A stretch of 64,000 nucleotides of DNA from Litorimonas haliclonae (GCF_965138505.1 NZ_CBCSCO010000003.1:372001-436000); one strand, 5' to 3'; shown: positions 16,623-25,011, counted from the first letter of the stretch. The notes: generated by a model not told the origin, from the letters alone. Translations and numbers: made by a program.

Positions 16623-16728
16623 AACCATGTCCCCTTAAAGCAAATCTGCCTAGCGCGGCGCAAGCGAAATATTAAAAAGACTAGACTTAGCTCCGGCTTA
16701 GATTGCTTTTTGGTAAATTTAAAGTCGT

Positions 16729-17691
16729 TTAATACCGCAATAGGGCAGCGCCCCACGTAAATCCACCGCCGAATGCTTCCAACATAACCAAGTCACCTGG
16801 CTTTATACGTCCGTCCTCGACCGCGCTGAGCATAGCCAACGGGACTGAGGCCGCAGAGGTATTCGCATGAAGAGCAACCGTCGATATAACTTGGGACGGT
16901 TCGATTTTTAGCTTTTTCGCCACGCCATTTAGAATGCGTTGATTGGCCTGATGCGGAACAAACCAATCAATATCGGATATCGGCACTCCCGCTTTATCGG
17001 CGCAGGATCTCATTGCATCCGCAATTTCCGTCACAGCATGTTTGAAGACCTGATTACCCAACATTCGGAGCTTGCCAACTGTCTGGGTTTTGGACGGGCC
17101 GCCATCTACATATAACATTTCACGGTATCGTCCGTCGGAACGAATGAGGTGATCCAGAACGCCTTTATCGCCTCCCTCTTCGCCCTTGAAAACCATAGCG
17201 CCAGCGCCATCGCCGAATAAGACACAGGTAGAACGGTCTTCCCAATCCAAAATCCGGGAAAATGTTTCAGCACCGATCAATAATACGGTAGTCGCCGCGC
17301 CGGAGCGGATCATAGAATCAACGACGCTGACCCCATAAAGAAACCCACTACATACCGCCTGAAGGTCAAAAGCAGCGCCATGGGTCATGGCAAGACGTTC
17401 CTGAATTAGGGTCGCCGTTGAAGGAAAAGTATAATCCGGCGTCGACGTCGCAACAACAATCAGATCTAAATCATCAGCTGTTAATCCGGCATCTTCAAGT
17501 GCTTTAACAGCTGCTTCATATCCTAAATCAGATGTGGTCTCACCTTCTGCTGCGATATGTCTCTGATGAATTCCTGTCCGCTCTCTTATCCATTCATCAC
17601 TGGTATCCAGTGACTTGTCCAAATCCTCGTTCTTGAGAATATGGTCCGGGAGGTATCCCCCAATCCCTTTTAAAACAGCGCGGCGCATCAT
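16729..17691 (-). CDS. fabH: 3-oxoacyl-ACP synthase III
   Basis: A 320-residue KAS III that condenses acetyl-CoA with malonyl-ACP to start fatty-acid synthesis. The catalytic Cys is in LQAVCSGFLYG near residue 113, the histidine in WFVPHQANQRI, and the asparagine in ALHANTSAASVPLA. The GGYLPD start and TGIHQRHIA segment are typical. Its start overlaps the plsX stop by 4 nt, linking phospholipid and fatty-acid initiation in one transcript. Confidence 0.96.
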   Translation of the reverse strand: MMRRAVLKGIGGYLPDHILKNEDLDKSLDTSDEWIRERTGIHQRHIAAEGETTSDLGYEAAVKALEDAGLTADDLDLIVVATSTPDYTFPSTATLIQERLAMTHGAAFDLQAVCSGFLYGVSVVDSMIRSGAATTVLLIGAETFSRILDWEDRSTCVLFGDGAGAMVFKGEEGGDKGVLDHLIRSDGRYREMLYVDGGPSKTQTVGKLRMLGNQVFKHAVTEIADAMRSCADKAGVPISDIDWFVPHQANQRILNGVAKKLKIEPSQVISTVALHANTSAASVPLAMLSAVEDGRIKPGDLVMLEAFGGGFTWGAALLRY

Positions 17692-18740
17692 TCGATAAAT
17701 CCAATATTGTCGTCTTCGTCATGGAGGCGTTCAACCTCGCGTTCAATCTCTTCCAAGAAATTACTTCCGGCCAAGCCAATTGCGACATTCAAAGCATTGG
17801 AATAACCGACTTTATCCGTACCGCCATGGCTCTTTATCACTATGCCGTTCAGCCCCAAAAACACGCCCCCATTCACGCCACGCGGATCGATCCGCTTCTT
17901 CAGCTTTATCAAGGCAACGCTGTTCAACATGGTCGTAAATTTCGACCAAGGGTTACCTTGGAGGGCTTCATTAAAAAACTTCCCAATAAGCTTTGCAGTG
18001 CCTTCAGCTGTCTTCAACGCAACATTCCCTGTGAAACCGTCCGTTACGACCACATCTGTATTGCCGAATGAAATATCATTTCCTTCGACATATCCTTTAT
18101 AATTTAGGCCAATATCGCTTTCTGCTAGTCGTTCATGGGCGGCTTTGATAACCGCGTGCCCCTTTTGATCTTCTGTACCGACATTAAGCAGGCCAATCGA
18201 GGGGTGTTCTTTTTTGAAAAGCGCCCGGTAAAAAGCGTCCCCCAAAACAGCAAACTCTGCAAGTTGAGACGCCGTGGCTTCAACATTAGCGCCTACATCC
18301 AGGACAACGCTAATGCCTTCCGGGCGAGGCCAGTTAGCCGCGAGAGCCGGACGCTGAATTCCGTGCATACGGCGCAATTGAAGCATGGACATCGCCATGA
18401 GAGCACCTGTATTTCCAGCCGATAAGACTGTGTTAGCACGGCCCTCTTTCACGGCTAAAATAGCGTTCCACATGCTTGTGCCTTTGCCTTTGCGAAGAGC
18501 TTGCGATGGCTTCTCATCCATCGCGATTTCGGTTGGGCTATGGCAAACCTCGGAGCGTTCGCGGGTTAACGGATTTTTTTTAAGCAACTTATCCAGACGC
18601 GGCTGATCTCCATGCAGCAGGAAACGCGCGCGGCGGCCCTTGCCCTCATGTTTTAAAAAATATTCGATGCCCTCGATAACGATTTCAGGCGCATCATCCC
18701 CGCCCATCGCATCAATCGAAACTATTAGACCGTCTAGCAT
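17688..18740 (-). CDS. plsX: Phosphate acyltransferase PlsX
   Basis: A 350-residue acyl-ACP:phosphate acyltransferase that makes acyl-phosphate for glycerophospholipid synthesis. Motifs are SIDAMGGDDAPEIVIEG at the start, SAGNTGALMAMSM, LDVGANVEATASQL, the KGYVEGNDISFGNTDVVVTDGFTGNVALK block and KSHGGTD near the end. It is upstream of and coupled to fabH. A DUF177 gene often precedes plsX in alphaproteobacteria; here that space is only 100 bp and holds two copies of an 11-bp box instead. Confidence 0.96.
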   Translation of the reverse strand: MLDGLIVSIDAMGGDDAPEIVIEGIEYFLKHEGKGRRARFLLHGDQPRLDKLLKKNPLTRERSEVCHSPTEIAMDEKPSQALRKGKGTSMWNAILAVKEGRANTVLSAGNTGALMAMSMLQLRRMHGIQRPALAANWPRPEGISVVLDVGANVEATASQLAEFAVLGDAFYRALFKKEHPSIGLLNVGTEDQKGHAVIKAAHERLAESDIGLNYKGYVEGNDISFGNTDVVVTDGFTGNVALKTAEGTAKLIGKFFNEALQGNPWSKFTTMLNSVALIKLKKRIDPRGVNGGVFLGLNGIVIKSHGGTDKVGYSNALNVAIGLAGSNFLEEIEREVERLHDEDDNIGFIE

Positions 18741-18762
18741 AAAGTCCCTTTACTCTCTCGTG

Positions 18763-18791
18763 CCGCTATAGCCGAGCGCCCCGCTATAGCC
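18763..18791. repeat. Two direct copies of an 11-bp palindrome-containing box upstream of plsX
   Basis: CCGCTATAGCC occurs at 18763-18773 and again at 18781-18791. Each contains the perfect palindrome GCTATAGC, and the copies are 18 bp apart. They lie about 25-50 bp upstream of the plsX start, where a dimeric regulator could bind on nearly the same face of the helix. Function is inference. Confidence 0.5.
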
Positions 18792-18840
18792 AAGGTGAGC
18801 ACTCATGCCTATTTATTAATCTAAAATCACTTGAAAGAGC

Positions 18841-19374
18841 TTAAAGCGGTGGAAAATCAAACTTCGCCGAAGCGATTTGCCCGAGTGATTTTTGTGAAAG
18901 CGACTGGCGGAAAGTGACACTATAGATTTGAAGATGATCCAGGAACTCGACGGACAATTCATCTTCCGTTTCAGCGTAAGGCGAGGACGCAACCGATTTT
19001 ATACCTTCTTTCGGCAACATTTCGGTATAATCTTTCGCACGGGCATAAAAGAGTCGAATCATAGGCTTAATGCGTTTCTTTACCCCTGTATCGGAAATAC
19101 CTTCTTCTCTGAGAGCAATTTCAAAATCATCTTTCATATGGTCGAACAAAGCTTGTGAGAGGCGCTGTCCCTGCTCTTCGAAGGATCTTAGGGCCTCTAG
19201 GACAGCAGCCATATGGAGGGTAAGAACATCTATTCGGCCATCATAACTATCAGGAAAACGCCCCCCGCCATAAAAATGCGGATTACGGGATTGTTGCATG
19301 AGCTTGGTATAGATGAGCGCAGCATCGCGTTTCACCGTATCATTGCGTCCGAATAGCCGAGTCATAAACCCCAT
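18841..19374 (-). CDS. Ubiquinol-cytochrome c chaperone (CBP3/UQCC1-like)
   Basis: A 177-residue protein of the ubiquinol-cytochrome c chaperone family, related to mitochondrial Cbp3, which assists bc1 complex assembly. Recognisable parts are ALIYTKLMQQSRNPHFYGGG near residue 20, the DSYDGRIDVLTLHMAAVL helix, LFDHMKDDFEIALREEGISD, and a long C-terminal helical region. It is divergent from bamE and upstream of plsX, the arrangement usual in alphaproteobacteria. Confidence 0.9.
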   Translation of the reverse strand: MGFMTRLFGRNDTVKRDAALIYTKLMQQSRNPHFYGGGRFPDSYDGRIDVLTLHMAAVLEALRSFEEQGQRLSQALFDHMKDDFEIALREEGISDTGVKKRIKPMIRLFYARAKDYTEMLPKEGIKSVASSPYAETEDELSVEFLDHLQIYSVTFRQSLSQKSLGQIASAKFDFPPL

Positions 19375-19468
19375 AAATCTAACCTTTGTTTAACACAGTA
19401 TCTGTCTTGCCAGTGGGCAGCGCTTTGGTTAGGTCTTAGCGCGTTCAGACAGAAGTAAAAGTGGCGAT

Positions 19469-19978
19469 ATGACCTCTAACCTTATTAAAACAGCGTGTTT
19501 CGGAGCTTTGATGCTCTCACTCACTGCGTGCAACCCTATTTTGCGGACGCATGGCTATGTCGCGACCGAAGCCAAACCACAGGCGGTAAACCCTGAAACG
19601 GATACGAAAGCCAGTGTTTTGGCACGTTTAGGAAACCCATCTATCAAGAGCACATTTGATGAGGATCTGGACGAAGACATCTGGTTCTACATGAATAGCG
19701 TTCGTCAACGTTATGCTTATTTGCGGCCTAAAATCGAAGACCGCAGCATAACAGCGATTACATTCGATCTGGACGGGCAAGTCACGCAAGTGGCCGAATA
19801 CGGCATTGAAGACGGACAATATGTCGATTACGTCAGCCGTAAAACGCCGACACGAGGACGGGAACTCTCCGTCCTCGAACAAATTTTCGGTACAATTGGC
19901 CGGATCCCGACTGATCGTCTTGGCGGCGGCAATCAGGATATTCCAGGTGGACCGGGCGGCCCTGGCGGCGGACGCTAG
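19469..19978 (+). CDS. bamE: Outer-membrane assembly lipoprotein BamE (SmpA/OmlA)
   Basis: A 169-residue lipoprotein with lipobox LTAC (Cys21 region, LSLTACNP). The BamE fold is seen in TDTKASVLARLGNPS, WFYMNSVRQRYAYLRPKIEDRSI and FDLDGQVTQVAEYG. As in other alphaproteobacteria it is longer than the E. coli protein and ends in a low-complexity tail of Gly-Pro repeats. BamE supports the BAM complex that inserts outer-membrane beta-barrels. It is the only plus-strand gene of this region and diverges from the CBP3-like gene. Confidence 0.9.
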   Translation: MTSNLIKTACFGALMLSLTACNPILRTHGYVATEAKPQAVNPETDTKASVLARLGNPSIKSTFDEDLDEDIWFYMNSVRQRYAYLRPKIEDRSITAITFDLDGQVTQVAEYGIEDGQYVDYVSRKTPTRGRELSVLEQIFGTIGRIPTDRLGGGNQDIPGGPGGPGGGR

Positions 19979-19996
19979 AAGCCCGGCGTTCATTAG

Positions 19997-20992
19997 CTAA
20001 TTGTGAGAGTAGCCTAATTTTTGGAGCGGCAATTGCTGCCCCTTTAGACCTTGGCAGTGAACGCTTTCTCCTTCGGTAACTTTTCCAACTCTCGTGACAG
20101 CTAAATTGATTTTGTCTGCGCCTGTCAGGATGTGACCCGCGTCTTCCGGTCTAGCCGTAAACAATAGCTCGTAATCATCGCCATTTGTTGCCAATTCCAC
20201 TCGCCTCGCCTCCTCCGCTTTTGCGGTGCACCATTTCAAAGAGGCATTACTTAGGGGAATATCTGCTAATTTGACGGAAAGAGACTTTTGACTGGCTTTG
20301 GCAATATGTCCCGCTTCGGACAATAAACCGTCAGAAATGTCTGCACAGGCGGTCGCGTAACGACGAAGCGTTTTTCGAAACAACAGTCTTGGCGTTGGGT
20401 GGCGGAAGGCTTCTTCCCAAACCCAGAGGTCTTCTCGACTTGGACCATGTTTCAAAGTTTCGGGTGTTTTTTGCGCTAATTGCAGGCCCAAATACGCATC
20501 TCCGATCGTCCCGGTGACCCATATATCGTCTCCAAGTTGGGCCCCAGACCGCAAGACAGCCTTTCCGCGAGGAACAACCCCGATAAAGGTGGCGCTGATG
20601 GACATAGGCCCTTCGGTTTTCACCGTATCGCCGCCAAACAGAGAAAACCCGAATCTGTCCTGTTCCGTTTTCAATCCCTTGGAAAACGCGTGCATCCATC
20701 TTTTAAGATCAGAAGAGCTAAGATGTTTCGGCCAAGCGACAGACAAAAGATAACCCACCGGGCGAGCGCCTTTTGCGGCGAGGTCTGAAAGATTTACGGC
20801 CATCAATCGACTGGCCGTGCCCGCGCCGTATTCGCCTTGTAAAAAATGGATTCCCTCAATCAGGCTGTCTTGCGTCAGAATTAAATCCTGACCATCACTG
20901 GGCGTGTAAAGGGCTGCATCGTCTAGGAGTTTCAGGCCCTCTGGCCCTGCAAGAGGGGCGAGATAAGTTTGAATCCAATCGAACTCGTCCAA
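19997..20992 (-). CDS. thiL: Thiamine-monophosphate kinase
   Basis: A 331-residue kinase that phosphorylates thiamine monophosphate to thiamine diphosphate. The family order is present: DDAALYTPSDGQDLILTQDSL with metal-binding aspartates, GIHFLQGEYG, NLSDLAAKGARPVGYLLS, GGDTVKT, TGTIGDAYLGLQL, CADISDGLL and TNGDDYELLFTA. The start is TTG at 20990-20992, two nt after the nusB stop; no ATG occurs early enough in this frame. The nusB-thiL pair downstream of rib genes is conserved. Confidence 0.94.
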   Translation of the reverse strand: MDEFDWIQTYLAPLAGPEGLKLLDDAALYTPSDGQDLILTQDSLIEGIHFLQGEYGAGTASRLMAVNLSDLAAKGARPVGYLLSVAWPKHLSSSDLKRWMHAFSKGLKTEQDRFGFSLFGGDTVKTEGPMSISATFIGVVPRGKAVLRSGAQLGDDIWVTGTIGDAYLGLQLAQKTPETLKHGPSREDLWVWEEAFRHPTPRLLFRKTLRRYATACADISDGLLSEAGHIAKASQKSLSVKLADIPLSNASLKWCTAKAEEARRVELATNGDDYELLFTARPEDAGHILTGADKINLAVTRVGKVTEGESVHCQGLKGQQLPLQKLGYSHN

Positions 20993-20994
20993 AC

Positions 20995-21480
20995 TCAGGT
21001 CTCTTTCGCCGACTCGCCAATTAGTCCGAATTCAGCACCCCGAACCTCTTTGCCAATTTTATCCAGGATACCATTGACCATGCCAGGCTCTTTCCCGTCG
21101 AAAAAGTCAGCCGCGATAGACACATATTCGTTGATAATTACAAGCGCGGGAATATCCGGACGGCGGATCATTTCATAGGCGGCGGCGCGTAAAAGACTTC
21201 GTAGCGTCAAATCTAGGCGGCGAAGCGGCCATTTCTCCGGCAGCAGAGAGCTAATTTTTTTATCAATCGCTTCTTGAGAAACAACAACTCCTTCGATGAT
21301 TTCTTCGAAGAACGTTTCATCCGCTCGAACCATGCCAGGCTCATCACTATAGCCGAACCGATGGTTTAGAAATTCTCTTACAACCGCTTTAGATGGGGCG
21401 TTTGCAACGTCCATCTGATAAAGCGCTTGAACAATTGCGATACGAGCGGCGCGGCGGTGTTTTGGGTTTGCGCCAGCCAT
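20995..21480 (-). CDS. nusB: Transcription antitermination factor NusB
   Basis: A 161-residue all-helical RNA-binding protein that joins NusE at boxA in rRNA antitermination. It has RRAARIAIVQALYQMD at the N-terminus, an LRSLLRAAAYEM helix, and IINEYVSIAADFFDGKEPGMVNGILDKI near the C-terminus, all typical. Its start overlaps the ribH stop by one nucleotide, the standard alphaproteobacterial ribH-nusB coupling. Confidence 0.95.
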   Translation of the reverse strand: MAGANPKHRRAARIAIVQALYQMDVANAPSKAVVREFLNHRFGYSDEPGMVRADETFFEEIIEGVVVSQEAIDKKISSLLPEKWPLRRLDLTLRSLLRAAAYEMIRRPDIPALVIINEYVSIAADFFDGKEPGMVNGILDKIGKEVRGAEFGLIGESAKET

Positions 21481-21914
21481 TATGTTGCTGGCTCTGATAA
21501 AGCCGTTCTAATTCGGATCATTTCAAGGACGGCATTGGCTGCAAAGCCCCCTTTATCCTTTTGGTTAGATTTCGCGCGGGCCCAAGCCTGATCTTCGTTT
21601 TCAACCGTAATAATACCATTGCCAATAACGAGCGCTTTATCGACGGCAAGGTCCATCAAAGCACGCGCGGATTCCTGGCACACATAATCATAGTGGGTGG
21701 TCTCCCCGCGAATAACGCAGCCCAAAGCAACATAGCCATCGAAATTTTGAGACCCGGCCTCGGCATAAGCGATAGCATGTGGAATCTCCAGCGCACCGGG
21801 TACGGTGAGTTTGGTGATAGACGCGCCTGCTTCTTGTAAAACCGCAAGAGCGCCTTCCAAGAGCGCGTCGGAAACGCCCTTATAATATCGGGCTTCGATG
21901 ACAAGAATATTCAT
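21480..21914 (-). CDS. ribH: 6,7-dimethyl-8-ribityllumazine synthase
   Basis: A 144-residue lumazine synthase that condenses the ribityl pyrimidine with dihydroxybutanone phosphate. Active-site segments are the aromatic entry IEARYYKGVSDAL, the GALEIPHAI loop and CVIRGETTHYDYVC with the catalytic histidine. It is slightly shorter than average but complete. It lies 5 nt after ribB and overlaps nusB. Confidence 0.95.
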   Translation of the reverse strand: MNILVIEARYYKGVSDALLEGALAVLQEAGASITKLTVPGALEIPHAIAYAEAGSQNFDGYVALGCVIRGETTHYDYVCQESARALMDLAVDKALVIGNGIITVENEDQAWARAKSNQKDKGGFAANAVLEMIRIRTALSEPAT

Positions 21915-21919
21915 TCTGA

Positions 21920-23062
21920 TTAGACCTTAGAATTCTTAAGTGGTGTGATACCGACGAGTTCGAGGTCATAGGCTTCGAGACCAATAAGCTTCGGCATCGT
22001 GTTTGTAATCAACCGCATTTTCTTGACGCCTTGATCTACCAGAATTTGTGCGCCGACGCCATATTCTCGAATGTTTTGTTCTTTGCGGTCAATAGAGGAT
22101 TTGTGAGCGCCGAGCCGTTCAAGCAGCGTGTCGATAGAGCCTTCGCGGATCAACACCAATACAGAATGACCGTCATAAGCGGCTAAGTCTTTCATAGCGT
22201 CCCAAATGAGGCCGGACCGAGGACTGTCTTCGTAAAGAATGTCTCCGGCAAAATCGACTTTGTGCACCCGAACCAGTGACTCTTTGTTGGGGTCAGGTTC
22301 GCCTTTGCTTAGAGCGACATGTTCTAAGCCGTCGAGGAAATTTTGATAAATATGAATTTGGAAAGAGTCGTTATTTTGAGACGTAAATTCAGACGAGGCA
22401 ATGTGTTTGACGAAGTGGTCTTTCTTCATCCGGTATTTCACCAGATCTTCAATCGTCCCGATTTTTAGACCATGAAACTGGGCGAAGCCGACCAAATCAG
22501 GCAAACGGGCCATTGTTCCATCATCATTCATGATCTCGCAAATCACAGCAGACGGGTTCAACCCGGCCATTCTGGAAATATCGACAGACGCTTCGGTATG
22601 ACCTGTTCTCACCATAACGCCGCCGTCTCTGGCAATAATGGGGAACATGTGGCCGGGGGATACAATATCATCCTTACGGGACTCCGGGTCAATCGCTGTT
22701 TGGATAGTATGTGACCGGTCGCCGGCGCTGATACCCGTCGTCACCCCTTCGCGGGCTTCGATGGACTGGGTAAAAGCCGTCTCAAACCGAGACTGGTTTT
22801 CGGCGCTCATATTGCGAAGCCCGAGGGCGTCTGCTTTGGTTTCTTCCAGTGCAAGACAAATCAAACCTCTCCCATACTTCGCCATGAAATTGACGGCATC
22901 AGGCGTTGCGAACTGGGCCGGAATTATGAGGTCCCCCTCATTTTCCCGATCTTCAGCATCTACCAGGATATACATCCGGCCATTGCGGGCATCCTCGATA
23001 ATTTCTTCTGGCGTTGCGAGGTTGTAAACCTCTTCCGCCTCGGCGCGTTTCAAGTCAGTCAC
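21920..23062 (-). CDS. ribB: DHBP synthase with degenerate GTP cyclohydrolase II-like domain
   Basis: A 380-residue two-domain protein. The N-terminal ~205 residues are a full 3,4-dihydroxy-2-butanone-4-phosphate synthase, with DAEDRENEGDLIIPA, the EGVTTGISAGDRS loop and RTGHTEASVDISR. The C-terminal half aligns with RibA at RVH, at GVGAQILVDQGVKKMRLITN and at ELVGITPL. It lacks the zinc Cys-x10-Cys-x-Cys set (VDFAGDILYEDSPRSG stands there) and the RQEGRGIGL loop. It should therefore lack GTP cyclohydrolase II activity, like the RibBX-type proteins known in alphaproteobacteria. The GTG start overlaps the ribE stop by 4 nt. Confidence 0.88.
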   Translation of the reverse strand: MTDLKRAEAEEVYNLATPEEIIEDARNGRMYILVDAEDRENEGDLIIPAQFATPDAVNFMAKYGRGLICLALEETKADALGLRNMSAENQSRFETAFTQSIEAREGVTTGISAGDRSHTIQTAIDPESRKDDIVSPGHMFPIIARDGGVMVRTGHTEASVDISRMAGLNPSAVICEIMNDDGTMARLPDLVGFAQFHGLKIGTIEDLVKYRMKKDHFVKHIASSEFTSQNNDSFQIHIYQNFLDGLEHVALSKGEPDPNKESLVRVHKVDFAGDILYEDSPRSGLIWDAMKDLAAYDGHSVLVLIREGSIDTLLERLGAHKSSIDRKEQNIREYGVGAQILVDQGVKKMRLITNTMPKLIGLEAYDLELVGITPLKNSKV

Positions 23063-23694
23063 GATTTGTCTTTCATTTGCGACAGGTAACGCGCCACATA
23101 GCGGGCTATCAGGTCTATTTCCAGATTTACTTTGTCGCCTGGCTGTAATTGACCAAGGGTTGTCACCTCTGCGGTATGAGGAATAATATTCACGCTGAAT
23201 GACACCTTGTCAGCGGCATTTACAGTTAGCGAGACGCCATCAATGGTGATGGAGCCTTTCGGCGCAATCATAGACATTAATTCCGGGGGCGCACTAAAAA
23301 CAAGTTTGAGCGAGCCTGCGAGCGGCTCCCTGGTCAGCAAAGCGCCGATCTGATCGACATGGCCCGTGACCAAATGCCCTCCTAACTCATCGGTAGCCGT
23401 CATGGCGCGTTCTAGATTCATTTCTTGCCCAATACTCCAACCTTTCAGTGTGGTTTTGTCGAGACTTTCATCCGAAACATCAAAGGCGTAGCGACACCCT
23501 TGTGCCGTTTGCTCTTTCTCCACGACCGTCATGCAAGCTCCGGCGTGGGAAATAGAGGCCCCAATCGCAATTGTTTCACAATCGTAATGACTATCAACAA
23601 CGATGCGCGTATCTCCCCATTCAGAGCGCTTTCCGCTCTGGTCTCGGTCGATTGAGACGACACGGCCTATATCTGTGATAATTCCTGTAAACAT
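23059..23694 (-). CDS. ribE: Riboflavin synthase alpha subunit
   Basis: A 211-residue enzyme that dismutates two lumazines to riboflavin. It has the two tandem lumazine-binding barrels: MFTGIITDIGRV followed by ISHAGACMTV, then TGHVDQIG and KGSITIDGVSLTVN. It lies between the reductase-only ribD and ribB on the minus strand, with 4-nt overlap to ribB. Confidence 0.95.
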   Translation of the reverse strand: MFTGIITDIGRVVSIDRDQSGKRSEWGDTRIVVDSHYDCETIAIGASISHAGACMTVVEKEQTAQGCRYAFDVSDESLDKTTLKGWSIGQEMNLERAMTATDELGGHLVTGHVDQIGALLTREPLAGSLKLVFSAPPELMSMIAPKGSITIDGVSLTVNAADKVSFSVNIIPHTAEVTTLGQLQPGDKVNLEIDLIARYVARYLSQMKDKS

Positions 23695-23711
23695 ATCCGT
23701 TTATGTGACGC

Positions 23712-24371
23712 TTAATCAGCTGATTTCAAGGCGTAACGTTCCCATATATCCGAACCGACTTCATTCAAGTCTGTGCGCTCGAAACGGTAAATTGCGTTTA
23801 TATTCGTTAGCCCCAGATCGCCTATCGCAGGCCGGGCTTCTGCGCCAAGGATAACCGGCGCCCTAAACCATTCAATTGTATCGACTAAGCTCTCACGCAG
23901 AAAACTAGCTGCCAGCGTTCCGCCGCCTTCCAATAAAAGCGTTCGAATTCCGAGGTTAAAGAGGCTGTCCAGAGCGTGTGGCAGGCTTAGTCCTTTTTCA
24001 TAAGGGACAACAATTAACTGAACCCCTAAATCTTTCAGCTTCATAGCCGCATTTCCTTCATCAGAGCGCGTCAGAATATAGGTCGGAGTTTCAAAGGCAG
24101 TTTGAGCAAGGTTAGAGTCGGGTGACACTCTTAATTGGGAATCAAAGATCACACGCACTGGATCGGGTTCGCCAGTAATTCTCGTCGTGAGCTGAGGGTT
24201 ATCCGTAACCGCAGTATTGGACCCGACCGCGATAGCGTCATGTCGGGCACGAAGTTTACGCCCTTCCTTGCGCGCGACTTCGCCCGTAATCCATTCGGAT
24301 TGCCCATTTGCCAGAGCAATTTTGCCGTCTAAGGACGTGGCGAGTTTCAGGGTTATGAGAGGCCGATGCAA
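23712..24371 (-). CDS. ribD: RibD reductase domain only (5-amino-6-(5-phosphoribosylamino)uracil reductase)
   Basis: A 219-residue RibD_C/DHFR-like reductase. It has PLITLKLATSLDGKIAL with the catalytic region, an SEWITG motif, HDAIAVGSNTAVTDNPQLT, PVRVIFD and LLEGGGTLAASFL. The usual N-terminal zinc deaminase domain (HAE and PCxxxxxxPxC) is entirely absent: nrdR ends only 6 nt upstream. The start must be TTG at 24369-24371, because no ATG or GTG exists between the nrdR stop and the conserved PLITLK. It is in the same frame as nrdR. The 5'-deaminase needed for riboflavin must be encoded elsewhere. Confidence 0.85.
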   Translation of the reverse strand: MHRPLITLKLATSLDGKIALANGQSEWITGEVARKEGRKLRARHDAIAVGSNTAVTDNPQLTTRITGEPDPVRVIFDSQLRVSPDSNLAQTAFETPTYILTRSDEGNAAMKLKDLGVQLIVVPYEKGLSLPHALDSLFNLGIRTLLLEGGGTLAASFLRESLVDTIEWFRAPVILGAEARPAIGDLGLTNINAIYRFERTDLNEVGSDIWERYALKSAD

Positions 24372-24377
24372 ACCAGA

Positions 24378-24863
24378 TTATTCCTCTTCTTTGTCGGACT
24401 GTTCCATGTCAGGCTGGAGTTTTTCACTCTCAATAAAGGTTTCAAAGTCCTGCGTTGCGCGAAAGTCTTTATACACTGAGGCATATCGCACATAGGCGAC
24501 ATCATCGAGCCTTGCGAGCCCTTCCATCACCAGTGTCCCGATCTGATCGGAGGTAATATCCGCCTGCCCTATGCTTTCCAACTGACGAACGACGCCGCTT
24601 ATCATTTGTTCTACACGATCTGTTTCGACAGGGCGTTTTTGGAGCGCTATCATAACCGACCTGGCAAGTTTATCTCGATCGAAGGGCGTCCGGCGACCTG
24701 ATTTTTTGATGACCGTCAACTCTCGAAGTTGAACACGTTCAAAGGTCGTAAACCGACCTCCGCACTGAGCGCATAACCGACGCCGCCGAACCGCTGAATT
24801 ATCTTCGGCCTGTCGGCTGTCTTTCACCTGAGTGTTTTCAGAGGAGCAAAATGGGCAACGCAT
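24378..24863 (-). CDS. nrdR: Transcriptional repressor NrdR
   Basis: A 161-residue regulator of ribonucleotide reductase genes. The N-terminal zinc ribbon is MRCPFCSSENTQVKDSR with RRRLCAQCGGRFTTFER, and the ATP-cone domain starts VIKKSGRRTPFDRDKL and runs to YVRYASVYKDF. A highly acidic C-terminal tail ends the protein. It is the first gene of the rib-nusB-thiL transcript and diverges from the FAN1-DnaQ gene. Confidence 0.96.
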   Translation of the reverse strand: MRCPFCSSENTQVKDSRQAEDNSAVRRRRLCAQCGGRFTTFERVQLRELTVIKKSGRRTPFDRDKLARSVMIALQKRPVETDRVEQMISGVVRQLESIGQADITSDQIGTLVMEGLARLDDVAYVRYASVYKDFRATQDFETFIESEKLQPDMEQSDKEEE

Positions 24864-24996
24864 CGGCGGCAGGTATCACAGTTTCTTTGACGTCGCAATA
24901 TTCAGGCCGTGTTTAACGCCTTGATCAGCAAGGATTTAGATACTGCATATAGAGACAAAAAGCCTTGATTTATGTCTTGCCTCGATTCACAAGGTT

Positions 24997-25011
24997 GTTC
25001 AACCTTTGTTC
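24997..25011 (+). promoter_or_regulatory. LexA (SOS) box, GTTC-N7-GTTC
   Basis: The sequence has GTTC at 24997-25000, seven bases, and GTTC at 25008-25011. This is an exact match to the direct-repeat LexA operator described for alphaproteobacteria. It lies 74 bp before the chosen start of the FAN1-DnaQ gene. It also overlaps a perfect inverted repeat, AAGGTTG-TT-CAACCTT (24991-25006). Binding is inferred, not shown. Confidence 0.65.
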
